Origin: Methylocaldum sp. 14B
GTDB lineage: Bacteria; Pseudomonadota; Gammaproteobacteria; Methylococcales; Methylococcaceae
Length of the DNA stretch: 64,000 nucleotides
Assembly: GCF_002005105.1 (NCBI RefSeq)
Contig: NZ_MSCV01000002.1
Coordinates: forward strand, 166,314 to 230,313
Reading direction: 5' to 3'
The notes below the pieces were generated by a model. It was not told where the DNA came from. It worked only from the letters and a program-made list of their open reading frames with translations, and searched no databases. Positions 19,068 through 27,391 of the stretch are shown here, in pieces (positions within the stretch are counted from its first letter, which is position 1; each line of letters begins with the position of its first letter). The position numbers and the translations under genes were made by a program.

Positions 19068-20017
19068 AGATCGAACAGAGCCAGCGACTCGAGACACTTC
19101 CGGCAGTGCGATGCGCCGTGACCTTCGGCTATGGTCGTTCCTGGCAAGCTGAGGGCATATCGCATCCCAGCCTGCTCGGCATCCAACACCCAGCGGCAAA
19201 ACCGGCTCAAGCGCGCCTCCGTATCCAATCCCTTGGTATCCGTCCAGTTCAAATGAAGGACTTCCGTTTCGTCCCCCGCGTATTGCTTGATTACCGGATC
19301 GCGTCCTTTGGCCAGACTTTTCCAATGAATGTGCTTGAACGGATCGCCCGGTTGATAAGCCCGAAACCCGTGGAAATCATCGGAAGCATTTCGTGGTCGG
19401 GCACCGACATGATCGTCCTCGGAACGTGGGAAAGGCAATCGTTCCTGGGTGGGTCTCGGGTAGACCAGAACCTTATATTTCAGATTGATCGGCGACCAGG
19501 CGTAGAAGATTCCCAAAGGAAACGCGGTGCTGATGGTTACGGTGTCGAGCTCGAGCCAGCCCCGCTTTTCCGCTGGGACCCGAAGGATTGCCGAAACAGT
19601 ACCCTCGGGAGGTATGTCCATCCGTAACGCCTCGGCGTCTTTCAGCCTCAACTCGATGCCATAGCGCGGCAAAGCCGCGGAGTTGGTCAGCCGCAACTCG
19701 AAAGATGCCAGGTCGCCGGCGAAGACGGGGCTCATTTTTCCGGCGCCGACGCTCAGTCCGGAAAGGTTGCGGTAGCTGTAGAACAACGAGGACATGGCAG
19801 CCGCCGCCAATAGGAAAGTGAGGATGAACGCCAGATTGTTGCCATAGTTGATGGCGGTGAGCCACTGAATCAACAGGAGCAGCGCAAGGGCCAAGCCGGA
19901 TCGGCTGGGCAGAATGAAGATTCGCCGGTGAGACAACATGACCGGCCCATCGATCGCTTTTTCGCCTCGGAGGAAGCGCCGAAGGTCCAGCCGTTCCCGA
20001 AGCGGGAGCGCAGTCAT
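19064..20017 (-). CDS. DUF58 domain protein, partner of MoxR ATPase
   Basis: 317 residues from the ATG at 20017, which is one base after the moxR stop; upstream in-frame codons lie inside moxR. Two membrane helices (RSGLALALLLLIQWL and NLAFILTFLLAAAAM) precede the DUF58 core with KYKVLVYPRP and the typical FHGFRAYQPGDPFKHIHWK signature. The von Willebrand-A-like fold is expected to be a target of the MoxR chaperone ATPase. Overlaps tgpA by 4 bases. Confidence 0.92.
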   Translation of the reverse strand: MTALPLRERLDLRRFLRGEKAIDGPVMLSHRRIFILPSRSGLALALLLLIQWLTAINYGNNLAFILTFLLAAAAMSSLFYSYRNLSGLSVGAGKMSPVFAGDLASFELRLTNSAALPRYGIELRLKDAEALRMDIPPEGTVSAILRVPAEKRGWLELDTVTISTAFPLGIFYAWSPINLKYKVLVYPRPTQERLPFPRSEDDHVGARPRNASDDFHGFRAYQPGDPFKHIHWKSLAKGRDPVIKQYAGDETEVLHLNWTDTKGLDTEARLSRFCRWVLDAEQAGMRYALSLPGTTIAEGHGASHCRKCLESLALFDL

Positions 20018-20018
20018 C

Positions 20019-20933
20019 TCAAACCGCCGCAACCTGTTCCAGCATCGGCGCCACAATGACGTCGGCGTTCGTAGCGCCGCTCGATACGGGACGCAGCCTA
20101 TGCCCGCAAACCGGAGCCAATACCGCCTGCACGTCCTCGGGCAAGACCGCTTCACGGCCTTCGATGAAGGTCCAGGCGCGGGCGGCGTTCAACAGGGCGA
20201 GGCCCGCGCGCGGCGATAATCCGCATTCGTAATGACCGGATTCGCGGCCGAATCTGATCAGCGCCTGGAGATAATCCAACAGCGCATCGGAGACGTGTAT
20301 GCTCCTGACCTGGTCCTGGATCGCCACTAATTCGTCCGTCTGAAGGCAGACCGGGAGTTTTTCGAGCAAAACGGAGCGGTCCTCGCCTTTGAGCAAGGCA
20401 CGCTCCGACCGGCTATCCGGATAACCCAAGCTAATGCGCATCAGGAACCGGTCCAATTGAGACTCGGGCAAAGGAAACGTTCCGATCTGGCACACAGGAT
20501 TTTGAGTAGCGATGACGAAAAACGGTTCCGGCAGCGAACGGGTTTCTCCCTCGACCGTGACTTGGTGTTCTTCCATCGCTTCGAGCAGCGCGCTCTGGGC
20601 TTTCGGGGTCGAGCGGTTGATCTCGTCAGCCAAGATCATTTGGTGGAAGATCGGACCGGGTTGAAAATGAAACGCATGGTTGTTCCCGTCGAAGATCGAC
20701 GAGCCGACGATATCGGCCGGCAAAAGATCGCTGGTGAACTGAATGCGTTGGTATTTGAGGCCCAAAAGGTTGGCGAGAGTGTGCGCCAAGGTCGTTTTGC
20801 CGACGCCGGGCACATCCTCGATGAGTAAATGCCCCCGCGCCAGCAGGCAACAGATCGCGAGACGGATCTGACGCGGCTTGCCGAGGATGACGGTGTTGGC
20901 GGTATGGAAGAGTCGGTTTAGGGCGTTGCGCAT
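20019..20933 (-). CDS. MoxR-family AAA+ ATPase
   Basis: 304 residues from the ATG at 20933; the frame continues upstream into non-coding-looking, Arg/Cys-rich sequence. Walker A is EDVPGVGKTTLAHTLA, Walker B is MILADEINRSTPKAQSALLEAM, followed by sensor 1 (FVIATQNPV) and the family's FPLPESQLDRFLMRISLGYP. MoxR ATPases act as chaperones for DUF58/VWA partners, here the next gene. First gene of the operon. Confidence 0.95.
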   Translation of the reverse strand: MRNALNRLFHTANTVILGKPRQIRLAICCLLARGHLLIEDVPGVGKTTLAHTLANLLGLKYQRIQFTSDLLPADIVGSSIFDGNNHAFHFQPGPIFHQMILADEINRSTPKAQSALLEAMEEHQVTVEGETRSLPEPFFVIATQNPVCQIGTFPLPESQLDRFLMRISLGYPDSRSERALLKGEDRSVLLEKLPVCLQTDELVAIQDQVRSIHVSDALLDYLQALIRFGRESGHYECGLSPRAGLALLNAARAWTFIEGREAVLPEDVQAVLAPVCGHRLRPVSSGATNADVIVAPMLEQVAAV

Positions 20934-21040
20934 GGAGAACCTGAGAAGTCGTTTTCGCAACGAAGTATAGCTTTGTCGGAAGACGCGACGGCGCAGAGAC
21001 CGGACGCGGGCTTCCGTATCAATTCGAAAGCATCTGAATC

Positions 21041-21080
21041 GGTTATATCCCAAAATCCGGTATGTTTTTGGGATATAACC
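21041..21080. repeat. perfect 15-bp inverted repeat
   Basis: GGTTATATCCCAAAA at 21041-21055 and its exact complement TTTTGGGATATAACC at 21066-21080 flank a 10-base spacer. Both arms are AT-rich with a central GGG, and transcripts from either strand would fold into a stable hairpin. It lies ~110 bases upstream of moxR's start, so it could be an operator, an RNA hairpin in a leader, or a small mobile palindrome. Confidence 0.75.
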
Positions 21081-21235
21081 TAAAACGACGCCCCGATGGG
21101 TTTCTAGGCATCTTGAGCCCGCGATTCTGACCGCCCGCCGAAATGACAGCGAAGTGTTCATCTCGCTCATACGGCATAACGGACTTGACGGAAGTCGTTG
21201 GCGCTTTCGGCTAGGGTAAATCGACTCAAGTATTT

Positions 21236-21289
21236 GTAGGTCGGCAATCCTTTGCCGACAAATGCGCCGTGAAAGGATTCCCGACCTAC
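21236..21289. repeat. REP-like palindromic repeat element, copy 1
   Basis: Arms GTAGGTCGGCAATCCTTT (21236-21253) and AAAGGATTCCCGACCTAC (21272-21289) are complementary with one mismatch and surround an 18-base centre. The left 27 bases recur exactly at 56572-56598, so this is a dispersed repeat family, probably spread by a REP-associated transposase encoded elsewhere. Confidence 0.75.
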
Positions 21290-21625
21290 TCGCGAGTGCC
21301 CGTACGGTAGATATGAAAATGCTCTAAGCTCGAACCAGGGCTTTCCGAGCCGATGCGCAAACTCTTGATGCATTGGATGTCCGGCGCTAGTACAAGGAAC
21401 TGCATGCCCGGGACTGCATCGGCACGCACGGCCGTTCTGGATAGAGGTCGAATTGCTACTGGAGATTAGCCTGAAAACGGACGGACTGAACGGCTGGGAC
21501 AGTCTCCCCGAACAATCGATCTAGGCGAATTCGTATCTCCGCTCTATGGCTGAATGCTTGGAACTCGGGGGCTGCGCGTGCATGCTGAAAAAACGCTCAA
21601 AGAAATGCTCGGAGCGGCATTGGAT

Positions 21626-24247
21626 TCAAGAGTCCCGCTGCTCGATAAAGCGTTTTTCGAACTCGTCCTCCGGCAGAGGGGGAGAAACGTAGTAACCCTG
21701 AATTTCGTGGCAGCCATAGAATTTTAAAAGTTCCAGTTGCTCCCGAGTTTCGACGCCTTCGGCCACGACCTTTAAATTGAGGATTTGCCCCAAAGTCACG
21801 ATGGTCTTGATCAGCGCCGCTTGCTCCGAAGTCGGGTCGCCGGTGTAGGCATGGATGAAGGAGCGGTCGATCTTGATGGTCTGGACGGGCAATTTTTGCA
21901 GATAAGACAAGGACGAATAGCCGGTGCCGAAATCGTCCATGGCGATATGGATGCCGCGATCCCGGATACGGCTCAGCCGCTCGGACGCTTTTTCGATGTC
22001 GTGCATTACCAAGGTTTCGGTGATTTCCAATTCGACGGCCCCGGGATCGGTTCCTGTTTCGGCCAGCACGCGATCCAGCAAGTCGATGAAATCGTCCGCT
22101 AAAAGTTGTTTGGCCGAGAGGTTGATAGCGATTCGGAATTCCGGCAGTTTGTGCTGCCAAGCGCTGGTTCTTAAACAGGCTGTCCTGAGAATCCATTGAC
22201 CGAGCGGAATGATCAGGGCCGTTTCTTCGGCAATGGTGATGAAGCGGCCGGGCGATACGATGCCCTGCTCGGGGTGCCGCCAGCGGATCAGCGCTTCAGC
22301 GCCGGTGATCCGGTTCGAAACGCAGTCGACCTTGGGCTGATAGTAGAGTAAGAACTCCTCCCGCTCGATCGCCTGGCGCAACTGGGTTTCCATCACCATG
22401 CGCTGGCGCGGCTCCTCTTTCATGTGGTCTTCGAAATAGCGGAATGTCCGGCGTCCCTTTGCCTTGGACACATACATGGCGGCATCGGCGTGTTTGGTCA
22501 AGGTGGTGAAATCCCGACCGTCGTCGGGGAATAAAGCTATGCCGATGCTGGCGCCCACGAAGATCTGATGGTTCTGAATGTGGATCGGCTTCCCCACCGT
22601 ATCGATAAGTTTCTGGGCAACATCGGCGGGTTCCGCGGCATCGGCGACGTTCGACAGAATGATGGTGAACTCGTCTCCGCCGAACCGCGCCACGGTATCG
22701 GTTTTGCGCAGGCAGTTCCGGATACGCGACGCGACTTCCTTCAGCAGGTAATCGCCGGCCCAGTGCCCCAGCGTGTCATTGACATCCTTGAAATTGTCCA
22801 GATCGATGAAACATACGGCCAACCTGGTTCCGTTGCGTAGCGCCAGAGCGCTTTCGTGCTCGAACCGTTCCTTGAAGAGAAAGCGGTTGGGCAGGCCCGT
22901 CAGAGAATCGTAGTAGGCCAATTGTTCCAATTTTCTCTCGGCATGTTTCAAGCTGCTGATATCCAGGGCGACGGCCACGTAATGGGTGAGCCTGTCCCGC
23001 TCGTCGGCGACGGCATTGATGGTCAGCAGCATCGGGAAGCACTCGCCGCTCTTCCGCCGATCCCAGATTTCGCCCTTCCAATAGCCTTTGCTTAAAAGGG
23101 TTTTCCACATACGGACGTAAAATGCCTGGTCTTGCAGACCCGATTTGAGCAAACGGGTGCTTTGACCCACCACCTCCGATCGCCGATAGCCGCTGATATC
23201 ACAAAATGCGTCGTTCACGTCCAGAATCGTTCCCTCGAGATCGGTGATGAAAATCGCCTCGCTGGTGTTCTCGAATACTTTGGCGTTCAGCCGCAGTTGG
23301 GTTTCCCTTGCTTTGATTTCGGTGATGTTCGTCGCCGTGATGACGGCGCCTTCCAGCTTGCCCTGCTCCGAGTGCAGCAGGTTGCCCTTCAGCCAGTAAA
23401 TCGGGCCCGGGCGCTGGCGGGGCGGAACGGACAGACGGTGCTCGCCGCTATAGGATTTGTGCAAACGGATGGTCTCCAGCAGTGCCGATTTCGCCGGCCA
23501 GGGCAAGGGTGGCAATTGCGCGGCGAGAAACCGTCTGTCTTCCGGGGACAGCAGTTCGTCGACAGGGGAACCGGACCACGCTTCCTCGGAGAGCCCGAGC
23601 TGGCGTTCCGCCGCTCCGTTGACCTGACGGATGCGGCCCTCCGCATCGACGACGACCAGAACATCATCCATGGTGTCCAGCACACGCTGGATGAAGCGGC
23701 TGAGAGCCTGCTGGCGTCCCATGGCTTCCTTGAGTTTCGCCTTCTGTTGCTCCGATTCCTTGAGCATGGCATCCATGCTTCGGGTGATGGCCAGGATGCG
23801 TTTTTCCTGTTTCAGATTCGCCAGCCTCAGTTTTTCGGTTTCTTCCCTCATTTGGCGGAGGGCTTCGGAATCCTCTTCCCCGCGACTTGGTTCGTGATCG
23901 GTGTTGCAAATCCAATAGGGTCCCTTCTCCGGCAAGGGGATGTTAAATCGGCCGTTGTCCACTTCGACCTTCAGTGCTGCCGAATTCAGTTCGATACGCT
24001 GGCCGTGCACCGGACAGATCAACTTTCCGCCGTCGAACAAGGGACAGTCCGTCAAATCGTGACCCTCATGCGGACAATGGGCGGGAATCGCCCAGAATTG
24101 GCCATCCCTGCTGAAAATGAGGATGTCCGTGAATCGGCGTTCGCCCGGAAAAAGAATGCGCCCCGTCCAACGGGGCGGACAGGCCGTTTCGACGAGAGTC
24201 ACCGATTCGACGGCGATACGGCGGCTCGGCGGGTTTAGGGGTTTCAC
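21626..24247 (-). CDS. Rieske-PAS-PAS-GGDEF-EAL protein, putative H2/redox-responsive c-di-GMP enzyme
   Basis: 873 residues from a GTG at 24247 that overlaps the protease stop (GTGA); further upstream the frame only reads through the protease gene. An N-terminal Rieske domain has CPH at residues 58-60 and CPVH at 78-81, 17 residues apart, the [2Fe-2S] ligand set C58/H60/C78/H81. A coiled coil (~120-185), two PAS domains (~190-310, ~315-430), a GGDEF domain (ARFGGDEFTII, with RKTD inhibitory site five residues upstream) and an EAL domain follow. The EAL signature residues are intact (EALIRW, NLSAKQL, EITETL, DDFGTGYSS, KIDRSF, AEGVET, EIQGYY). Synthesis and hydrolysis of c-di-GMP are both possible. 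The Rieske domain probably receives electrons from the hydrogenase encoded upstream (inference). Confidence 0.93.
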   Translation of the reverse strand: MKPLNPPSRRIAVESVTLVETACPPRWTGRILFPGERRFTDILIFSRDGQFWAIPAHCPHEGHDLTDCPLFDGGKLICPVHGQRIELNSAALKVEVDNGRFNIPLPEKGPYWICNTDHEPSRGEEDSEALRQMREETEKLRLANLKQEKRILAITRSMDAMLKESEQQKAKLKEAMGRQQALSRFIQRVLDTMDDVLVVVDAEGRIRQVNGAAERQLGLSEEAWSGSPVDELLSPEDRRFLAAQLPPLPWPAKSALLETIRLHKSYSGEHRLSVPPRQRPGPIYWLKGNLLHSEQGKLEGAVITATNITEIKARETQLRLNAKVFENTSEAIFITDLEGTILDVNDAFCDISGYRRSEVVGQSTRLLKSGLQDQAFYVRMWKTLLSKGYWKGEIWDRRKSGECFPMLLTINAVADERDRLTHYVAVALDISSLKHAERKLEQLAYYDSLTGLPNRFLFKERFEHESALALRNGTRLAVCFIDLDNFKDVNDTLGHWAGDYLLKEVASRIRNCLRKTDTVARFGGDEFTIILSNVADAAEPADVAQKLIDTVGKPIHIQNHQIFVGASIGIALFPDDGRDFTTLTKHADAAMYVSKAKGRRTFRYFEDHMKEEPRQRMVMETQLRQAIEREEFLLYYQPKVDCVSNRITGAEALIRWRHPEQGIVSPGRFITIAEETALIIPLGQWILRTACLRTSAWQHKLPEFRIAINLSAKQLLADDFIDLLDRVLAETGTDPGAVELEITETLVMHDIEKASERLSRIRDRGIHIAMDDFGTGYSSLSYLQKLPVQTIKIDRSFIHAYTGDPTSEQAALIKTIVTLGQILNLKVVAEGVETREQLELLKFYGCHEIQGYYVSPPLPEDEFEKRFIEQRDS

Positions 24248-24702
24248 ACCGACACCAGACGCTGGATGGTACGGACCGCCTTTTCGACGGCGCGTTCCGA
24301 CTTGCCGGACAGACCGGGAGAGAAAGGCTTGATGGCCCTTTTCTCGACCTCGGCCCCCACGATGATGATGTCCGGTGGCGACTCGCAGACGATTTCGAGG
24401 GCCTTCAACAAGTACGGAATACCCAAGCCATGACCGATGGGGGTTTCCCAGCGTCCGACCGTATCGTCGGGTTTGAATACGCAAACAGCGCCGGCATTCC
24501 CCGTATCGGCCAATGCGTCAACCAGAATCGCCTGACGGCAATCGGTCAAGAATTCCAGTGCGTTCAGTCCGGCTATGCCCGCGTTGAACAGCTTGACGTC
24601 CCTCGGCCAAGCCAGCCGGCGGAGCTGTTGATAAACGCGGATGCCGAAGCCGTCGTCGCCGTGCAACTCGTTACCGAAACAGACGATGTGACGACCGTCC
24701 AT
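24244..24702 (-). CDS. [NiFe] hydrogenase maturation protease (HybD/HyaD family)
   Basis: 152 residues from the ATG at 24702, two bases after the large-subunit stop. The family's nickel-sensing residues are in place: E12 in FGNELHGDDGFG, D62 in ILVDAL and H91 in PIGHGLG, which correspond to the Glu, Asp and His of HybD. It cleaves the C-terminal tail of the large subunit after Ni-Fe insertion. The gene sits between the large subunit and the Rieske-GGDEF-EAL gene, overlapping the latter's start, so it is dedicated to this hydrogenase. Confidence 0.93.
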   Translation of the reverse strand: MDGRHIVCFGNELHGDDGFGIRVYQQLRRLAWPRDVKLFNAGIAGLNALEFLTDCRQAILVDALADTGNAGAVCVFKPDDTVGRWETPIGHGLGIPYLLKALEIVCESPPDIIIVGAEVEKRAIKPFSPGLSGKSERAVEKAVRTIQRLVSV

Positions 24703-24704
24703 GA

Positions 24705-26219
24705 TCAGGGCCAGACCGTCATCCGCTTGCCCGTATCCAACAGGTGCACGGTGCAAACCAGGCAGGGATCGTGGGAGCGGATAATATGGCCGATCTCCAC
24801 GGGATCGTCCGGATCGTCGACGGTAAGGCCGATCAAACTACTCTCCCAATGTCCGTGCCGGCCTTCGCTGTCCTTGGGCGATGCGTTCCAGGCGGTCGGC
24901 GTGATGACCTGGTACCGGGAAATGGCTCCGTCGGTGACTTGCACCCAGTGGCCCAGGGCACCCCGTGCCGCAGTTATCAGTCCGAATCCCTCCCCGTCCG
25001 GGATTTCGTCCGCGGCAGGCGAAGTAAAGTGGGGATCGTCCAGATGGGCGGCCAGCTCGTGCAGGATCTCCCGCATTTTCTGGAGCAGCAAAGCCGTGCG
25101 GCGCAGGCGGGCGAACTGCCGCAACCAGGTGTTTCCGCCCTCCGCCCGATACAGCGAGCCGATCAGCGGATCGCCGTCGATCAGCAATTCGGCCAGGGGA
25201 CCCGTTTGTACCACCTCGTTCCGATAGCGGGGCGCCTTGCTCCAGGAATAGCGATTGGAGTGGGGTTGAAAATCCGGAATGGTCTCACCGCGGAACGGAT
25301 GGCGGCCGCCTTCATACGGCTCGAACCAGGAATAGCGCACGTGCTCGGCGATTTCGGCCTGATCGAAAGGTTCGATCTTCCCCGTATCGCCATCGAGGAA
25401 GCCCGATTTGAACATCTGCCCGCCGGCCGAATCGCAGTAAGCGCCGCAGCTCAGCATATGGGAAGTTCCGAAACCGGAACGGTGCAGGCCGATGTCGCGG
25501 CTCATCCTCGTCATCAGGCCGATGGCGCTATTCGCGTGAGTGTCCGCGGCTTCGAGCCAGGCGAAGAGCTGGTCGGCGGATTCGAGCTCCAGCCAGGGAC
25601 CCAGATCGGTTCCGATGACTGCCTGCTCGAACCATCGGGTCAGATTGTTGATGATGGACAGGCTGTCCAGGATGCGGCGACTGGTGGGAGGAGCCGTCAC
25701 CCCGCCCGGCACCATGTAGGAGGAATGGGGCCACTGGCCTCCGAAGATGGCAACGATCCCGGGAACATGGCGCGAATGCTCCAGGGTGCCGCGATGGGCC
25801 CAGCCTTTGAAGGGCAGGAAGGCCCCCAGTGTTTTTTCGTAAAGCGGCCGGCCGGCATATTTGGGATGGCAAAAATCGGCGGTAAAGAATAGAAACGATT
25901 GCCGCAGATCGCTTTGCACCGTCTCGGCCATCAGGCATAGATTGCGGATGCGGGAAGCATTGGGGGGCACGGCAATACGACCGATTTGCTCCAGGGCCAG
26001 AACGGCCGAATAGAGATGGGCGGTGCCGCAAATGCCGCAGATTCGGGGCGTAATGACCAATGCGTCCTTAGGTTTTCGGCCTATGAGGATTTGCTCGAAT
26101 CCCCGATAGAGCGAACCGATGCAGCGGGCATCTACCACTTCGCGACCTTCCAGCTCCAACTGGAATTCCAGGTCGCCTTCGACCCGATTAAGATCGATCT
26201 GGATAATTCGTCTAGCCAT
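24705..26219 (-). CDS. [NiFe] hydrogenase large (catalytic) subunit
   Basis: 504 residues. The four Cys ligands of the Ni-Fe site are present: L1 motif RICGICGTAH (C61, C64) and L2 motif DPCLVCTVH (C486, C489, H492). Twelve residues follow the final His, the tail expected to be removed by the protease encoded next. N-terminal RVEGDLEFQLELEGREVVDA is typical. The sequence differs from membrane-bound uptake enzymes in several segments and no cytochrome b or electron-carrier gene is adjacent. Its ATG overlaps the small-subunit stop (TGATG). Accessory hypA-F genes must be elsewhere in the genome. Confidence 0.96.
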   Translation of the reverse strand: MARRIIQIDLNRVEGDLEFQLELEGREVVDARCIGSLYRGFEQILIGRKPKDALVITPRICGICGTAHLYSAVLALEQIGRIAVPPNASRIRNLCLMAETVQSDLRQSFLFFTADFCHPKYAGRPLYEKTLGAFLPFKGWAHRGTLEHSRHVPGIVAIFGGQWPHSSYMVPGGVTAPPTSRRILDSLSIINNLTRWFEQAVIGTDLGPWLELESADQLFAWLEAADTHANSAIGLMTRMSRDIGLHRSGFGTSHMLSCGAYCDSAGGQMFKSGFLDGDTGKIEPFDQAEIAEHVRYSWFEPYEGGRHPFRGETIPDFQPHSNRYSWSKAPRYRNEVVQTGPLAELLIDGDPLIGSLYRAEGGNTWLRQFARLRRTALLLQKMREILHELAAHLDDPHFTSPAADEIPDGEGFGLITAARGALGHWVQVTDGAISRYQVITPTAWNASPKDSEGRHGHWESSLIGLTVDDPDDPVEIGHIIRSHDPCLVCTVHLLDTGKRMTVWP

Positions 26220-27160
26220 CAGGGATCCATTTCTTTATTCAGGACCCGTTCGGGCGCGGCCTCGTGGGCCAGGCTCTTGTACGCCATATAATTGGCGCGC
26301 TCCACCCCCAAGGGCAGGTTTATCGGAACGGCGCCGATTTTCTCGGTGCGAAACAGATCCTGGTCCAGCGGGAAGTCCGGGGACGTACAGCCGAAACAGG
26401 GTACTCCCGCGCGGGTTTTACTGCTGCGGCCGTTCCAAAGCTCGGTATTGCAAATGGCATGCGTGGTCGGTCCCTGGCAGCCCAGGTTGAAGAACAAACA
26501 GCCCTTTTCGCCGAAGGCGCTGTCCTCGACGTCGTACTCGTGATACTCGTTCCGCGTGCAGCCTTGATGCACCAGGGAATTGAAAAAATCCTTAGGGCGG
26601 TTGAGATGGTCGAGTTCCAACGGAAGTCCGGAAGCCAGCATGGCCAGCGTCTTGGTCATGGCGTTGGGATGTGCCGGACAGCCGGAGACATTGATGACCG
26701 GCGCTCCCGCTCGCGACCGCCATTCGGCAGGCAGCAAGCCGCCGGGAAGTTTCTTGTCGAACTGGATGCCTGTGCAGTCGGTCGGATTGGGGGGTGCGGC
26801 GTGGACGCCGCCGAAGGCCGCACAAGTACCCATGGCAACCAGATAACGGCATTTTTCCGCCAGCTCCCTGACCAAACTCATCTTGGAACGGCCGCGATAC
26901 GGATCGTACAGGCCGGATCCATTGGGTCCGGTCATGATGCTGCCTTCGATGCACAAGATATCGAGTCTTTGCTCGTCCCTGAGAATGGCCTCGATCAGGG
27001 CGTCCAGCTTCCCTTTGGGCTCTGAGGACAAGGACGGTTGCCAGAGGATGTCGATGCCGTATTGATCCAGGAGTTCTTCCAGCGACGGACTGTCGGCGCA
27101 CAGGATCGACATCGTATCGCCGCCACAGGCACCGGTTTGTAGCCAAAGTAATGTAGTCAT
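26219..27160 (-). CDS. [NiFe] hydrogenase small subunit, cytoplasmic, Asp in proximal-cluster motif
   Basis: 313 residues from the ATG at 27160. There is no twin-arginine signal, unlike exported uptake hydrogenases, so the enzyme is cytoplasmic, as in sensory (group 2) types. Iron-sulfur ligands: proximal cluster C12, then D15 where CxxC would give Cys, C113 (GTCAAFGG) and C161 (SGCPAHP); distal/medial H198, C201, C221, C228 (CLFFNLGCQGP), C237, C255 and C258 (PCFGC). Translation would be uncoupled from mnmG, which is divergent with 231 bases between. First gene of the operon. Confidence 0.95.
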   Translation of the reverse strand: MTTLLWLQTGACGGDTMSILCADSPSLEELLDQYGIDILWQPSLSSEPKGKLDALIEAILRDEQRLDILCIEGSIMTGPNGSGLYDPYRGRSKMSLVRELAEKCRYLVAMGTCAAFGGVHAAPPNPTDCTGIQFDKKLPGGLLPAEWRSRAGAPVINVSGCPAHPNAMTKTLAMLASGLPLELDHLNRPKDFFNSLVHQGCTRNEYHEYDVEDSAFGEKGCLFFNLGCQGPTTHAICNTELWNGRSSKTRAGVPCFGCTSPDFPLDQDLFRTEKIGAVPINLPLGVERANYMAYKSLAHEAAPERVLNKEMDP

Positions 27161-27391
27161 CGGAGTTTCGATAAGGACTGGCGGAGCCGTGTTGTTCGAT
27201 TTGTTAACGCTAGGTGTAGAATGTGTTGAACAATAGTGTATAGGTAAAAAGATTGCGTGGCTTTGCATCACAGAGCGTACGGGCGTGTCTTGGCTTAAAC
27301 GCAATGCCAATTTTGGCGTTCGATGTAGTAAGCTATGCGCGCACTTCAGGGGAGTGCAAAACCGGTCTATCTGCCTGAAATTTCAACTCTC
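27161..27391. promoter_or_regulatory. divergent promoter region between hydrogenase operon and mnmG
   Basis: 231 bases carry the start signals for both directions. The part 27230-27270 is AT-rich (TATAGGTAAAAAG). Neither a clear -24/-12 sigma-54 element nor a strong sigma-70 promoter for the hydrogenase is evident by eye, and no perfect DnaA box is seen despite the mnmG context. Confidence 0.4.

Larger units (their letters stand above)
20934..21625. other. 692-bp intergenic region between moxR and the c-di-GMP gene, carrying two palindromic elements
   Basis: Both flanking genes read leftward. The interval contains a long perfect palindrome (21041-21080) and a 54-base repeat element (21236-21289), listed separately. 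The remainder, including 21300-21600, shows only short frames with stops and no recognisable protein or RNA gene; it may hold decayed sequence. Confidence 0.5.

Noticed and set aside
24705..27160. Hydrogenase as a membrane-bound uptake enzyme (group 1)
   Set aside because: There is no Tat signal, no membrane anchor and no cytochrome b gene; the genetic link is to a c-di-GMP enzyme.
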